Assembly (NCBI GenBank): GCA_963513115.1
Contig: CAUPPN010000009.1
Coordinates: forward strand, 1-16,858
DNA: 16,858 nucleotides
Reading direction: 5' to 3'
Source: JABCPO02 sp963513115
Lineage (GTDB): Bacteria; Bacillota; Clostridia; TANB77; CAG-508
Positions 6,496-14,914 of this stretch are shown here, piece after piece (positions within the stretch are counted from its first letter, which is position 1; every line of letters begins with the position of its first letter). The notes under the pieces were generated by a model. The model was not told the origin of the DNA. It was given only the letters and a program-made list of their open reading frames with translations, and ran no database searches. A program made the position numbers and the translations under genes.

Positions 6496-9400
6496 ATGGA
6501 TGAAGAACAAAATATATCTAATGTAGAAAATAAAGAAAAAAATGCTGATATACAAAAGGGGATAGATAAGGCAAAACAAAAGACTATAAAAGCTGGAAAG
6601 AAGATAGCAGAAGAAGCTGGTAAAAGTGGTAGTAAGTTAGCATCTATAGCACCTGCATTACCATATATATTTATAGCGGTTGTAATATTATTAATATTAA
6701 TAGGTTTTTTTGTTGCAATTAAAACAATGCCATCTGCATTTACAAATACCGTAAGTAAATATGTTGAAGGAACTTTTCAAACAGTACTAGACCTTTTTAA
6801 AAGTAATGAAGCAAAATTTAGTAAAGATTCAGTAAAAAGAATGCATAATACTGCGTCTTATTTAAGAGATCATGGAACAAACCTTTATGCTGATGGATAT
6901 ATATTTGAAAAAGTCAAAAGGAAAGACAATTTAAAAAAAGTAGATAAAGAAAAAAAATCTGAAGATGAAGTGAGTGAAGAAGATTATAAATATGATGGGT
7001 CTGATTTGACAGAAGAAGATAGATTTATACCTGAAGAAGGAATATACGTTGATAAAGAAGGTAAAGTTAAGTATATGAAATATGCTGGTTCTCCATTATT
7101 TTACTATATATGGATGAATGGATATACATATATGGTAGATGATCAACATGGTAATTTTTGGGCAGATCTTAAATTAGAAGTAAAAGGATTTTTTAAATTT
7201 ATAGCAGATTTTGTAGTAAAGGGTGTAATGTTTGATGATGGAGCCGAATCATTCCCAGGTATGATATATATTGATATACGAAGTACGAATATCTTTAGAA
7301 ATTTAAAAAATGAATTTGTACCCCCAAAAATAGAAGTAGATTTGGATAAAAAAGTTTTAACAATAAGAAATAGGGGTACAGCAAACAATGTTACATTAGC
7401 ATATAATTTAGAAGGCTGGGCTGGAAGATATGGAATACCAATAAATTTTATATATGCATTACATGATTCAACAATGGCACCTGATTTAATTATTGAACTC
7501 ATTAAAGGTACAAAGTTTGAAAATGGTAAATATAGAAAAACTAAAATGAATTTAATAGGACAAGAATATAAAGCAAATAGACGATTAAAATTTGTTTCTG
7601 GAAATATTATAGCTAATCCCGGAGAATATACAGAAGAAGATATAAGAGAACTTACACCGCAGCAAGAAAAAGAAATGGGATTTAGAGCAAGAGCAGATAG
7701 CAATGTTTCTAGAGAAATTAAAAATTATAAAAGAGTAAGAGCGAAAGTTCCAGAAACTAATAATGATAAAATATATTATATGAAAGGAATGTTAAACTAT
7801 AACAAAGTTACACCTCAAGAAGTTAATGCAACTTTTAAACCAAGAGATGTACAAAATATAAAAGAAGGTGAATATTATAATAGTGACGATGTAAGAAATT
7901 ATGTTGGAGATGATTATGGTGATGCTATGGAACTTATTGATAAAAAATTTGGAAAGAGCATTATTTCTAAAATTAAAGGTGCTTTAACAGGTTCTACAGA
8001 TTCAAAAGAATATGTTTATCTTTTAAGAATGAAAGATGTAGTAGATCATTGGTTTAGAGATGTATATTTTGAAATGCCAAAAGGAACAAAGTACTTGAAA
8101 TATGATACAGATTATTTGATTAAAACTGGTGAGTTATGGACAAAAATGAAGGGAAATGTGGATAAAGATTCAAATAAAAAAAGAGAAGCAGAAGTTAAAG
8201 AATCAGAATCTAATTGGAGTGTTTATGATAACCCAGAAACAGATGAAGATGAATCAAATCCAGCAAATTTAAAAGGTGAAGAAAAAGTTATAAAAAGTGA
8301 AAAGGTTACAAAAGAGACTTTTGAAAAAGTTTTAAAGGAAAGTAGTGAAGGAGATAGAAAAGAACTAGAAGATGCCTTAAATTTATTACAAGATAACCTA
8401 TATGTAGAATTGACGTCAAAAGCAGAGCCAGTTAAACAATACCAGGATGCAAGAAGAGGAATGACAAATCAGAGATTATTAGATATATTTAAACAAAAAT
8501 GGTATATATATGATGGTACAGAAGAAACAGCAAATGCAATAAACAAGGATAGGAAAGCGGAAATAAAACAATATGGAAAAGTTTCAGATAGTTTTGAATC
8601 TAAATATAAAAAGAAAATTGATCCAAAAGTTGTATTACCTGAAGTTGCAGACACTTTAAGGAGATCTGGAGATATTGATTCAGAATATATATATAAAGAT
8701 ATTAAGGAACTATTAGTTGAACTTGGATATAATAGGGATAAATTAAGAGATCCTATAAGACCTGTAATACAATGGGTATTTAAAAAGATGGCAGCTGGTA
8801 AAAGTTTTCCATCAGGATTTGCTTCAAAAGATGAGACAGAACATGGAATAAGATTTTTATCAGAAGAAGCAGTTAAGAATTTATATTACACAGAAGCATT
8901 ATCACAGGAACAAGCTGGACTTGATAATAAGAAAATACAAATAGAAAATAAAAAAAGAGCAGCATATAAAGAAAAGAATGATGACGCAAGAGATAAATTA
9001 TATGGTGAATTAGCAACACTAGAAGAAGAGTATGAAAAAGCAAAAGTAGACTTTATTTCAAATAAACAAAAGCTAATAGAAAAATATGGAACAAAGAGCC
9101 AAATAGAAAATGAACTTAAAGATATAGATAATAAAATATCAAATGCTAAAACAGATGAAGAAAAAAAGAAATTAGAAGAATTTAAAAAAGCAGCTCAAGA
9201 ATCACAAACTAAAAAAGAACAAGAAAAAAATGAAAATAAGGATAGTGAGGAAGCTAAAAAGAAAGAACAAGAAGATAAAAAGGCTGCTAAAAATGATCCA
9301 GTAATAAAGAAAATACAAGCAAGATATGGAAAAGGATATAAAGAAGATGATTTTATATTATCTCCAGTAACAGGTAAAATTAAGTATATGCCTGAAGAAA

Positions 9401-10524
9401 ACTGTGTTGAAGTAACAGCTTTAACTAAAGATGATTTAGCTTCAGTACCAGAAGGATATAAAGAATTTTATGAAACAGAATATAAAGGTACAATCGAAGG
9501 ATATAAAATAAGGATATATAATGTAGAGCAAGTGAGCACAGAAGAAAAAGGAAAATACAAAAGACAAATACCTAAAAAATTAATATCAAAATTATCAACT
9601 AAAGAAGAACAAGAAAAAGTTGAAAATTCTGAAAAATTGAAAAAAGAAGCGCCTGAAAAAGAAGGGGATTATGTTAAAGAAGGAACTGTTATTGCTAAGC
9701 CAATAATGGATACTGAAAAAATAAAAGAAGGTAAAAAGAAACAAAAGGAAAAGGAAAAAGAAGAAGAAAAGGAAATAGAAGCAAATCAAACTGAAGAAGA
9801 AAAAAAGAAGTTTGGAGGTTTAAATAAACTAGCAAAGAAAAAACACTATGCAAGCAGTGAAGCTAAAAACCAATTATCATTTGGAGATATAGGAGACGCA
9901 CCATTTGTTAGAATGACAATGATAGATACTGATAATTCGATAGTAGATAGATTGCCAGAATATATGCAAAAAAATAAAGGCAGTGGTGGATTTGAAATTG
10001 AGATAGCCGATGATTATGATACAAGAGGATATGGAGGAGAATTAGAACTAGACGATGTTAAAAATTGTTTAGATCCAGAAGATCCATCTTCAGTAGATAT
10101 ATTAAAAGAAATAATAGCTACAAAATATACAGATCCAGAAGTTGCATTTGTTAAAGACCCAGAAGCATTTTTAGAAGCACAAAAGGAAACTGGTGTTAAT
10201 GCATTCTTTACAATATGTGTAAGTATTGTTGAAAGTAGTGGTGGAACTGCATGGGCGGCAATTGATAAATCATCTAATAATATATTTAGTATAAAAGATA
10301 AAGGTGGTGGATGGGCAAATTATAGTAGCTTAAAAGATGCTGTTACAAAATTTGGTGAACTTATATCTAAGGGTTCTTATTATTGGCAAGTTGGAAAATA
10401 CACTGTAAGAGAAATTGGACCAACATATTGTGAGAGAGTAGCTAACTCTTCAGAGCAGTGGGAAGATAAGGTTGTAAAATATTGGACAGAATTATTAGAA
10501 AAAGCACAAGAGCTTGGATATTAA
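6496..10524 (+). CDS. Giant membrane-anchored protein with C-terminal glucosaminidase-like (GH73-type) domain
   Basis: This 1342-residue protein is probably held in the membrane with most of its length outside. Residues 1-54 are charged and Lys/Glu-rich, and 56-75 form one strongly hydrophobic helix. A long region I do not recognise (~80-800) includes a conserved-looking segment at ~303-330 (GWAGRYGIPINFIYALHD), faintly like transglycosylase helices. Residues ~816-935 are a Lys/Glu-rich predicted coiled coil. SPVTGKI (from 956) and GDYVKEGTVIA (from 1057) look like the two halves of a lipoyl/biotinyl-type barrel without a modification Lys motif. A second Lys/Glu tract runs at ~1074-1112. Residues ~1212-1342 look like a GH73/lysozyme-like fold: the likely catalytic Glu1246 lies in IVESSGG, followed by NNIFSIKDKGG. 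The predicted role is peptidoglycan cleavage or scaffolding in the wall. GGAGA at 6486-6490 supports the start. The VanW gene follows after 22 bp. Confidence 0.85.
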   Translation: MDEEQNISNVENKEKNADIQKGIDKAKQKTIKAGKKIAEEAGKSGSKLASIAPALPYIFIAVVILLILIGFFVAIKTMPSAFTNTVSKYVEGTFQTVLDLFKSNEAKFSKDSVKRMHNTASYLRDHGTNLYADGYIFEKVKRKDNLKKVDKEKKSEDEVSEEDYKYDGSDLTEEDRFIPEEGIYVDKEGKVKYMKYAGSPLFYYIWMNGYTYMVDDQHGNFWADLKLEVKGFFKFIADFVVKGVMFDDGAESFPGMIYIDIRSTNIFRNLKNEFVPPKIEVDLDKKVLTIRNRGTANNVTLAYNLEGWAGRYGIPINFIYALHDSTMAPDLIIELIKGTKFENGKYRKTKMNLIGQEYKANRRLKFVSGNIIANPGEYTEEDIRELTPQQEKEMGFRARADSNVSREIKNYKRVRAKVPETNNDKIYYMKGMLNYNKVTPQEVNATFKPRDVQNIKEGEYYNSDDVRNYVGDDYGDAMELIDKKFGKSIISKIKGALTGSTDSKEYVYLLRMKDVVDHWFRDVYFEMPKGTKYLKYDTDYLIKTGELWTKMKGNVDKDSNKKREAEVKESESNWSVYDNPETDEDESNPANLKGEEKVIKSEKVTKETFEKVLKESSEGDRKELEDALNLLQDNLYVELTSKAEPVKQYQDARRGMTNQRLLDIFKQKWYIYDGTEETANAINKDRKAEIKQYGKVSDSFESKYKKKIDPKVVLPEVADTLRRSGDIDSEYIYKDIKELLVELGYNRDKLRDPIRPVIQWVFKKMAAGKSFPSGFASKDETEHGIRFLSEEAVKNLYYTEALSQEQAGLDNKKIQIENKKRAAYKEKNDDARDKLYGELATLEEEYEKAKVDFISNKQKLIEKYGTKSQIENELKDIDNKISNAKTDEEKKKLEEFKKAAQESQTKKEQEKNENKDSEEAKKKEQEDKKAAKNDPVIKKIQARYGKGYKEDDFILSPVTGKIKYMPEENCVEVTALTKDDLASVPEGYKEFYETEYKGTIEGYKIRIYNVEQVSTEEKGKYKRQIPKKLISKLSTKEEQEKVENSEKLKKEAPEKEGDYVKEGTVIAKPIMDTEKIKEGKKKQKEKEKEEEKEIEANQTEEEKKKFGGLNKLAKKKHYASSEAKNQLSFGDIGDAPFVRMTMIDTDNSIVDRLPEYMQKNKGSGGFEIEIADDYDTRGYGGELELDDVKNCLDPEDPSSVDILKEIIATKYTDPEVAFVKDPEAFLEAQKETGVNAFFTICVSIVESSGGTAWAAIDKSSNNIFSIKDKGGGWANYSSLKDAVTKFGELISKGSYYWQVGKYTVREIGPTYCERVANSSEQWEDKVVKYWTELLEKAQELGY

Positions 10525-10546
10525 AATAAAATAAGGAGAAGATGCT

Positions 10547-12184
10547 ATGGCAATAGGAATATCACCTAGAAAAGGAAGTGATCAATTATTTAATAGTAAA
10601 AACTTAATAGATGAAAATACTAAACAAAATATAATAATTGCTCTTGTTTCAATTATGGTTATAATTGTTTTAGCATCTATTTTCTATTTTACTACGCCTA
10701 AAAAAAAGAAAAGTGAAAAATACAGCAAAAATATAAGTTTGGAAGGAATAAAAGTTTCAAATTATTCAAGAAAAGAGTTAGAAGATTTATTATATGAAAG
10801 ATATGAAAAAAGAAAAAATGAAGACGCAATATTTAATTATGGAGATTATCAGCAAAGAATAAAAGGAAGTGATATTGGAATTAGTTATGATATACCAAAA
10901 ACCTTAGAGGAATTAGATAAAATTGAAGAAAAGCTATTAAAAAGTAAAAATTATAGTAAAGATAAAATAGAAAATGCTATGGTATATATGGATTATGATA
11001 ATCAAAAATTAAAAAATGCATATATGGAAGCAAACTCAGTATTTAATAATGAAACTTCAGAATATATTATTAATCCAGATAAAAAAGAAATTATATTAAA
11101 TAAAAATATTCAAAAAAATTTTTTAGATGAAAAAGAATACAAAGAAAAAGTATTAAAAAAATTTAGAAGTAATAATTTTGATCAAATTGAAAAAATAAAT
11201 ATAAGCAATAATATAATTCCAAGTATAGACATAGATAAAATGTATAATGATATAACTAGAGAGCCAAAAAATGCATATTTAGATAGGAAAAATGGCTTCA
11301 TAAAAGAAGAATATGGAATTGAATTTGAAAAAAGCTTAGAAGAAATAAAGGAAGAATACAATAATGCTTCTGGAAAAATAATAATCAAATATAATATTAT
11401 TAAACCAAAGATGACATTAAAAGAATTACAGGAGAAACTTATAGTGAAAAAAAATGAATTTAAAAATGTATTATACGAAAAAACAATTACAGTAAGTGAC
11501 CCTGAAGATAAAGGAGCAATTAAAAATATAAGTATAGCTTCATATTGTGTAAATGAATATATATTAAGACCAGGTGAAATGTTTTCTTTTAATAATGCTT
11601 TAGGAAATAGAACGAGAGAAAAAGGATATCAAGATGGTCCTGTTTATGAAAATGGTAAAGAAATAAGGGGATTAGGTGGAGGCATATGTTTTGTATCTTC
11701 TGGACTATACTATGTTGCACTTTATTCAAATATGCAAATAATAGAAAGATCAAATCATATGTTTAATCCAGGATATGTACCTGCAGGATTAGACTCAGCT
11801 ATATCGATGGGAAATTTAGATTTAAAATTTAAAAATACTTTAAGCAATCCAATAAAAATAATAACTAAATTTGATGGAAAAAATTTGAAAATACAATTTT
11901 TAGGTACTGATGAAGGATATAGTGTACAAATGGAAACAAGAGAATACGACAATTTAAAAGCAAAAACAGAATACAGATATAATTCTAATTTAGAAAAAGG
12001 AAAGAAAAATATTATTCAAACAGGAAAAGAGGGGTTAAAAGTTGATGTATTTAGAATTATAAGAAAAGATGGAAAAGAAATAAAAAGAGAAAATTTAGGA
12101 ACAGATTCATACAATAAATTAGATGAAATAATTGAAATAGCAAAAGAAGAGGCAGAAAACTTTGATATTATTGATTTAAATTAA
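10547..12184 (+). CDS. Membrane-anchored VanW family protein with C-terminal G5-like domain
   Basis: 545 residues, predicted to be anchored by one N-terminal membrane helix (~28-50) with the rest outside. Residues ~58-300 resemble the peptidoglycan-binding type 4 (PF12229-like) repeats that precede VanW domains. The VanW domain covers ~310-455, with RPGEMFSFNNALGNRT, GGGIC (Cys381) and GYVPAGLDSAI. The tail at ~466-535, including LEKGKKNIIQTGKEG and IRKDGKEIKRE, reads as a G5 domain, often found in wall proteins. After Cys381 the usual Gln is Phe and the following STLYNA-type segment is SSGLYYVA. VanW's biochemical activity is unknown; despite the name, nothing here points to vancomycin resistance. 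AAGGAG at 10533-10538 supports the start. The 22-bp gap to the giant protein argues for a joint envelope function. Confidence 0.9.
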   Translation: MAIGISPRKGSDQLFNSKNLIDENTKQNIIIALVSIMVIIVLASIFYFTTPKKKKSEKYSKNISLEGIKVSNYSRKELEDLLYERYEKRKNEDAIFNYGDYQQRIKGSDIGISYDIPKTLEELDKIEEKLLKSKNYSKDKIENAMVYMDYDNQKLKNAYMEANSVFNNETSEYIINPDKKEIILNKNIQKNFLDEKEYKEKVLKKFRSNNFDQIEKINISNNIIPSIDIDKMYNDITREPKNAYLDRKNGFIKEEYGIEFEKSLEEIKEEYNNASGKIIIKYNIIKPKMTLKELQEKLIVKKNEFKNVLYEKTITVSDPEDKGAIKNISIASYCVNEYILRPGEMFSFNNALGNRTREKGYQDGPVYENGKEIRGLGGGICFVSSGLYYVALYSNMQIIERSNHMFNPGYVPAGLDSAISMGNLDLKFKNTLSNPIKIITKFDGKNLKIQFLGTDEGYSVQMETREYDNLKAKTEYRYNSNLEKGKKNIIQTGKEGLKVDVFRIIRKDGKEIKRENLGTDSYNKLDEIIEIAKEEAENFDIIDLN

Positions 12185-12201
12185 AAAAATAAATAAAACT
12201 G

Positions 12202-12230
12202 TTAACATAATGCAAAAAATATGTTATAAT
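12202..12230 (+). promoter_or_regulatory. Extended -10 promoter for the YraN-like gene
   Basis: TTAACA (12202-12207), a 17-bp spacer and TGTTATAAT (TG at 12222-12223, TATAAT at 12225-12230) form a strong extended -10 promoter. The expected start site is about 12237. This lies downstream of the GTG at 12235, so that GTG cannot be the start codon of this transcript. A TAACATA/TATGTTA dyad (12203-12209, 12220-12226) spans the spacer. Confidence 0.75.
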
Positions 12231-12252
12231 ATAAGTGTCAGTAGAAAAGTGT

Positions 12253-12636
12253 ATGACAAAATACGAAAGATTGAAACAAGCTATGCTTAAACTTGCTGTC
12301 AAGAAAAAAATAAAAAAGCTAGGATACAAAATAGTTGCATATGATTATATAACTAGAAATAGAATAATAGATTTTGTATGTTTAGATGAAAAAAATAAGC
12401 AATTAGTATTTATTATACTAATAATTAAGAAGACATCAGATTTTGTAGAAAATATGATGAGTATGGAGAAAAACTATATGAATACAAATATAGTAAAAGA
12501 AATGGAATGGTTTAGAAAAAGCCATAATTTGGATGAATATGAGGTTAGGCTAGATGGCATAGAAGGATATGTCGGAACAAAAACAGTAAAAATGAAGTAC
12601 TATAAGAATATTTTAAATAATAGAAAAGCAAGTTAA
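12253..12636 (+). CDS. Degenerate UPF0102 (YraN-like) protein
   Basis: A 127-residue protein whose layout fits UPF0102, a family with a restriction-endonuclease-like fold. An N-terminal helix carries KYERLKQAMLKLAVKKKIKKLG, followed by a strand with R-N-R, then D-F-V, then LVFIILIIKK. Where the family has GEID and V-F-V-E-V-K, this protein has RIID and V-F-I-I-L-I, so the acidic and Lys residues of the nuclease-like core are lost apart from one Asp. The assignment rests on position-by-position resemblance and is tentative. The frame is open back to a GTG at 12235, but the promoter puts the RNA start near 12237, so I chose the ATG at 12253. Its ribosome binding site is weak (AGAAAAG). It stands alone, transcribed from its own promoter after the VanW gene. 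Confidence 0.6.
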   Translation: MTKYERLKQAMLKLAVKKKIKKLGYKIVAYDYITRNRIIDFVCLDEKNKQLVFIILIIKKTSDFVENMMSMEKNYMNTNIVKEMEWFRKSHNLDEYEVRLDGIEGYVGTKTVKMKYYKNILNNRKAS

Positions 12637-12750
12637 ATTAGGAAATTTAAAATATAAAATTAATAAAATAATAACAAGATAAAATAGGCGGAAATATAAA
12701 AAGATAATATTAAGATAAAATAAATAAATTAAGGAGGAATTACTGACAAT

Positions 12751-12776
12751 TGCAAAGGATAACCCTTTGCATTTTT
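12751..12776 (+). terminator. Intrinsic terminator after the YraN-like gene
   Basis: TGCAAAGG (12751-12758) pairs with CCTTTGCA (12764-12771) around a 5-base loop, followed by TTTTTA. It is 115 bases past the YraN-like stop codon and separates it from the exoA operon. Confidence 0.85.
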
Positions 12777-12844
12777 ATTTGCTCTTCTATTTGTTTAAAA
12801 ATAAATAGAAGTGATAAAAATAAAAGTAATAAATAAAATAATTC

Positions 12845-12873
12845 TTGAATATTATTACTAAATCAAGTAAAAT
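12845..12873 (+). promoter_or_regulatory. Promoter of the exoA operon
   Basis: TTGAAT (12845-12850) and TAAAAT (12868-12873) are separated by 17 bp and lie just upstream of exoA, after the terminator. Transcription would start near 12880. Confidence 0.6.
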
Positions 12874-12901
12874 GAAATAGAATATAGAAGTGGAGAATAA
12901 T

Positions 12902-13654
12902 ATGAAATTAATATCTTGGAATGTAAACGGAATAAGAGCGGCATATAAAAAAGGATTTAATGAATTTTTTGATGATGTTAATGCAGATATATTTTGCATA
13001 CAAGAAACAAAAATGCAAGAAGGACAATTAGATTTAACTAAAGAAGGTTATCATGTATATTTAAATAGCGCAGAAAGAAAAGGGTACTCTGGAACGGCAG
13101 TATGGACAAAAAAAGAACCTATATCTGTAACAAAAGGTATTGGAATTGAAGAGCATGATAACGAAGGAAGAGTTCTTACCTTAGAATATGATAAATTTTA
13201 TTTAATTAATGTATATACACCAAATTCAAAAAGAGAATTAGAAAGATTGGATTATAGAGTGGTGTGGGAAACAGAATTTAGAAATTATTTACAAGAATTG
13301 AGAAAAAGAAAACCTATTATATTATGTGGTGACTTGAATGTTGCACATAAGGAGTTAGATGTAAAAAATGATAAAGCCAATAGAGGAAGTGCTGGGTTTA
13401 CTGATGAAGAAAGAAGAGAACTACAAAATTTATTAAACTTAAAATATATTGATACATATAGACATTTTTATCCAGAAAAAGAAAAATATTCTTGGTGGTC
13501 ATATTTTGGAAAAGCTAGAGAAAAAAATGTTGGATGGAGAATAGATTATTTTATTGTAAGTGATGAACTTAAAGATAATCTTAAAGATGCTTACATATAT
13601 GACAATATATATGGAAGTGATCATTGCCCGGTAGGACTAGAATTAGAATTTTAG
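12902..13654 (+). CDS. exoA: Exodeoxyribonuclease III / AP endonuclease
   Basis: Base-excision-repair nuclease of the ExoIII/APE1 family; it cuts at abasic sites and removes 3'-blocking groups and nucleotides. Counting from the ATG at 12902, the 250-residue protein shows every family motif: WNVNGIRA (6-13), QETK with metal-binding Glu35, the catalytic Tyr105 in NVYTPNS, GDLNVAH with Asp144 and Asn146, WRIDYF (212-217), and SDHCPV with Asp240 and catalytic His241. Length is normal. A GTG four codons upstream (12890) is in frame, but it overlaps the Shine-Dalgarno GTGGAGAA at 12890-12897 and the family begins at MKLISWN, so ATG is the start. The AI-2E-family gene begins 10 bp after the stop codon. 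Confidence 0.95.
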   Translation: MKLISWNVNGIRAAYKKGFNEFFDDVNADIFCIQETKMQEGQLDLTKEGYHVYLNSAERKGYSGTAVWTKKEPISVTKGIGIEEHDNEGRVLTLEYDKFYLINVYTPNSKRELERLDYRVVWETEFRNYLQELRKRKPIILCGDLNVAHKELDVKNDKANRGSAGFTDEERRELQNLLNLKYIDTYRHFYPEKEKYSWWSYFGKAREKNVGWRIDYFIVSDELKDNLKDAYIYDNIYGSDHCPVGLELEF

Positions 13655-13664
13655 TGAGGAAAAT

Positions 13665-14873
13665 ATGGAAAAAAGAAATAAGAAAGATATATATTCAAAG
13701 ATTTTTATACTTTCAGTATGCATAATGATTGCATATAGAGTGATTTTAGGCAATAGCAATATATTTAATTGGCTAAAAGAATTTATGAAAGTTTTATCAC
13801 CACTATGGGCAAGTATAGCATTAGCTTACCTATTATATATACCTTCAAGAGAATTAGAAAAGAAATTAGAAAAATCAAAAATAAAAAAAATAAGAAAACA
13901 TGCAAGAGGATATAGTGTTACTATTGTATATTTAGTATTTTTTATATTAGTTGCTATAACAATAAGATGGCTAATACCATTTGCTATAAAAAATATAAGA
14001 GAATTAATATATAATATTCCAGAGTATTTAGAAAGTGCTAAAAATTATTTTATACAAAACCCATTAATAGTATTTGGATATAAAATTGATATTGTAGCAA
14101 AAATTGGAGAATTACAAAAAGTTGATATATATAGTGAATTATCATCAAGGTTTTCTACTGAAAATATATTTAAAAGTATATCACAAGCACTAGGTTTTGC
14201 TAAGAGTATAATAGGATTATTACTAGTTACAGTTTTATCAATACATGTGTTATTAAGTAGAGATGAATTAAAAGAAATAATGGCAAAATTTAGTTTTGCA
14301 TGTTTTGGAAAAAGATTTACAAAAAAAGCATTTGATTATATAAAATTAACAAACTACATGGTATTTAAATATGTTACAGCACAATTATTAGATGCAGTAG
14401 TTATTTCAACACTGATGTCAATCGCGTTTACTATATTAAAAGTTAAATATGCTATACCGCTTGCAATATTGATTGGTATATCAAATCTAATCCCATATTT
14501 TGCAATAATAGGAGTAGGACTAGCTATAATTATAACAATATTTACTGGAGGATTTAAATTTGCTTTTATAATGGCAACAGTTACAACAATTATACAGCAG
14601 ATAGATGCAAATATAATAAATCCATATCTAGTTGGTAGATCATTAGAAACTAGTCCAATTGTAAGTATAATGGCGCTTGTAATTGCTACAAACTATTTTG
14701 GACCACTAGGAATTTTCTTATCAGTACCAATTCTGAGAGTGATTTTGATAATAATATATGATTTATTAAATAAAAAAGTAAAAGAAAGAAAAATAATTAA
14801 TATTACAAGAAAGAAAAGAAAAATAAAATTAGGAAACTGTAAAGATATATATAATAAAAATTATAAGCAATAA
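13665..14873 (+). CDS. AI-2E family transporter (PF01594) membrane protein
   Basis: Polytopic membrane protein of 402 residues from the AI-2E/YdiK/YtvI family, members of which are implicated in export of small molecules or ions; substrates are mostly unproven. Hydrophobic segments lie at about 12-28, 44-59, 84-107, 180-197, 238-259, 262-294, 297-310 and 331-367, close to the family's usual eight. Typical family signatures are IPLAILIGISNLIPYF (264-279), the QQIDANIINPYLVGRS stretch (311-326) and FGPLGIFLSVPI (345-356). A soluble loop lies at ~110-178, as expected. The C-terminus is very basic (Lys/Arg). GAGGA at 13656-13660 supports the start. It is translationally close to exoA (10 bp) and 41 bp before the DUF368 gene. 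An AI-2 signalling role should not be assumed. Confidence 0.9.
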   Translation: MEKRNKKDIYSKIFILSVCIMIAYRVILGNSNIFNWLKEFMKVLSPLWASIALAYLLYIPSRELEKKLEKSKIKKIRKHARGYSVTIVYLVFFILVAITIRWLIPFAIKNIRELIYNIPEYLESAKNYFIQNPLIVFGYKIDIVAKIGELQKVDIYSELSSRFSTENIFKSISQALGFAKSIIGLLLVTVLSIHVLLSRDELKEIMAKFSFACFGKRFTKKAFDYIKLTNYMVFKYVTAQLLDAVVISTLMSIAFTILKVKYAIPLAILIGISNLIPYFAIIGVGLAIIITIFTGGFKFAFIMATVTTIIQQIDANIINPYLVGRSLETSPIVSIMALVIATNYFGPLGIFLSVPILRVILIIIYDLLNKKVKERKIINITRKKRKIKLGNCKDIYNKNYKQ

Positions 14874-14878
14874 AAAAT

Positions 14879-14902
14879 AAAGTAAGATAAAAAGTAAGAT
14901 AA
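14879..14902 (+). repeat. Two tandem copies of a 12-bp unit before DUF368
   Basis: AAAGTAAGATAA occurs twice in direct succession, ending in AAAGAGG, which supplies the ribosome binding site of the next gene. It fills most of the 41-bp gap. It may be slippage in A-rich DNA rather than a regulatory element. Confidence 0.6.
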
Positions 14903-14914
14903 AAAGAGGAAAAA

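Larger units (their letters stand above)
12637..12901 (+). other. Intergenic region with orphan ribosome binding site, terminator and exoA promoter
   Basis: This 265-base spacer is A-rich up to about 12730. A perfect AAGGAGG occurs at 12731-12737 with no ATG or GTG at a useful distance; the codons after it are ATT ACT GAC and stop within eight codons. A terminator follows at 12751-12776, then an AT-rich stretch carrying the exoA promoter. I see no gene here. Confidence 0.6.

Noticed and set aside
7143..7703. 186-codon minus-strand open frame.
   Set aside because: It is the antisense of the giant gene, with no ribosome binding site; the plus frame has clear domain content.
12743..12808. A 21-codon frame starting at CTG after the orphan Shine-Dalgarno.
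   Set aside because: CTG starts are very rare, spacing is tight, and the frame runs through the terminator stem.
12890..12901. GTG start four codons upstream for exoA.
   Set aside because: It overlaps the Shine-Dalgarno that serves ATG 12902, and the family begins at MKLISWN.
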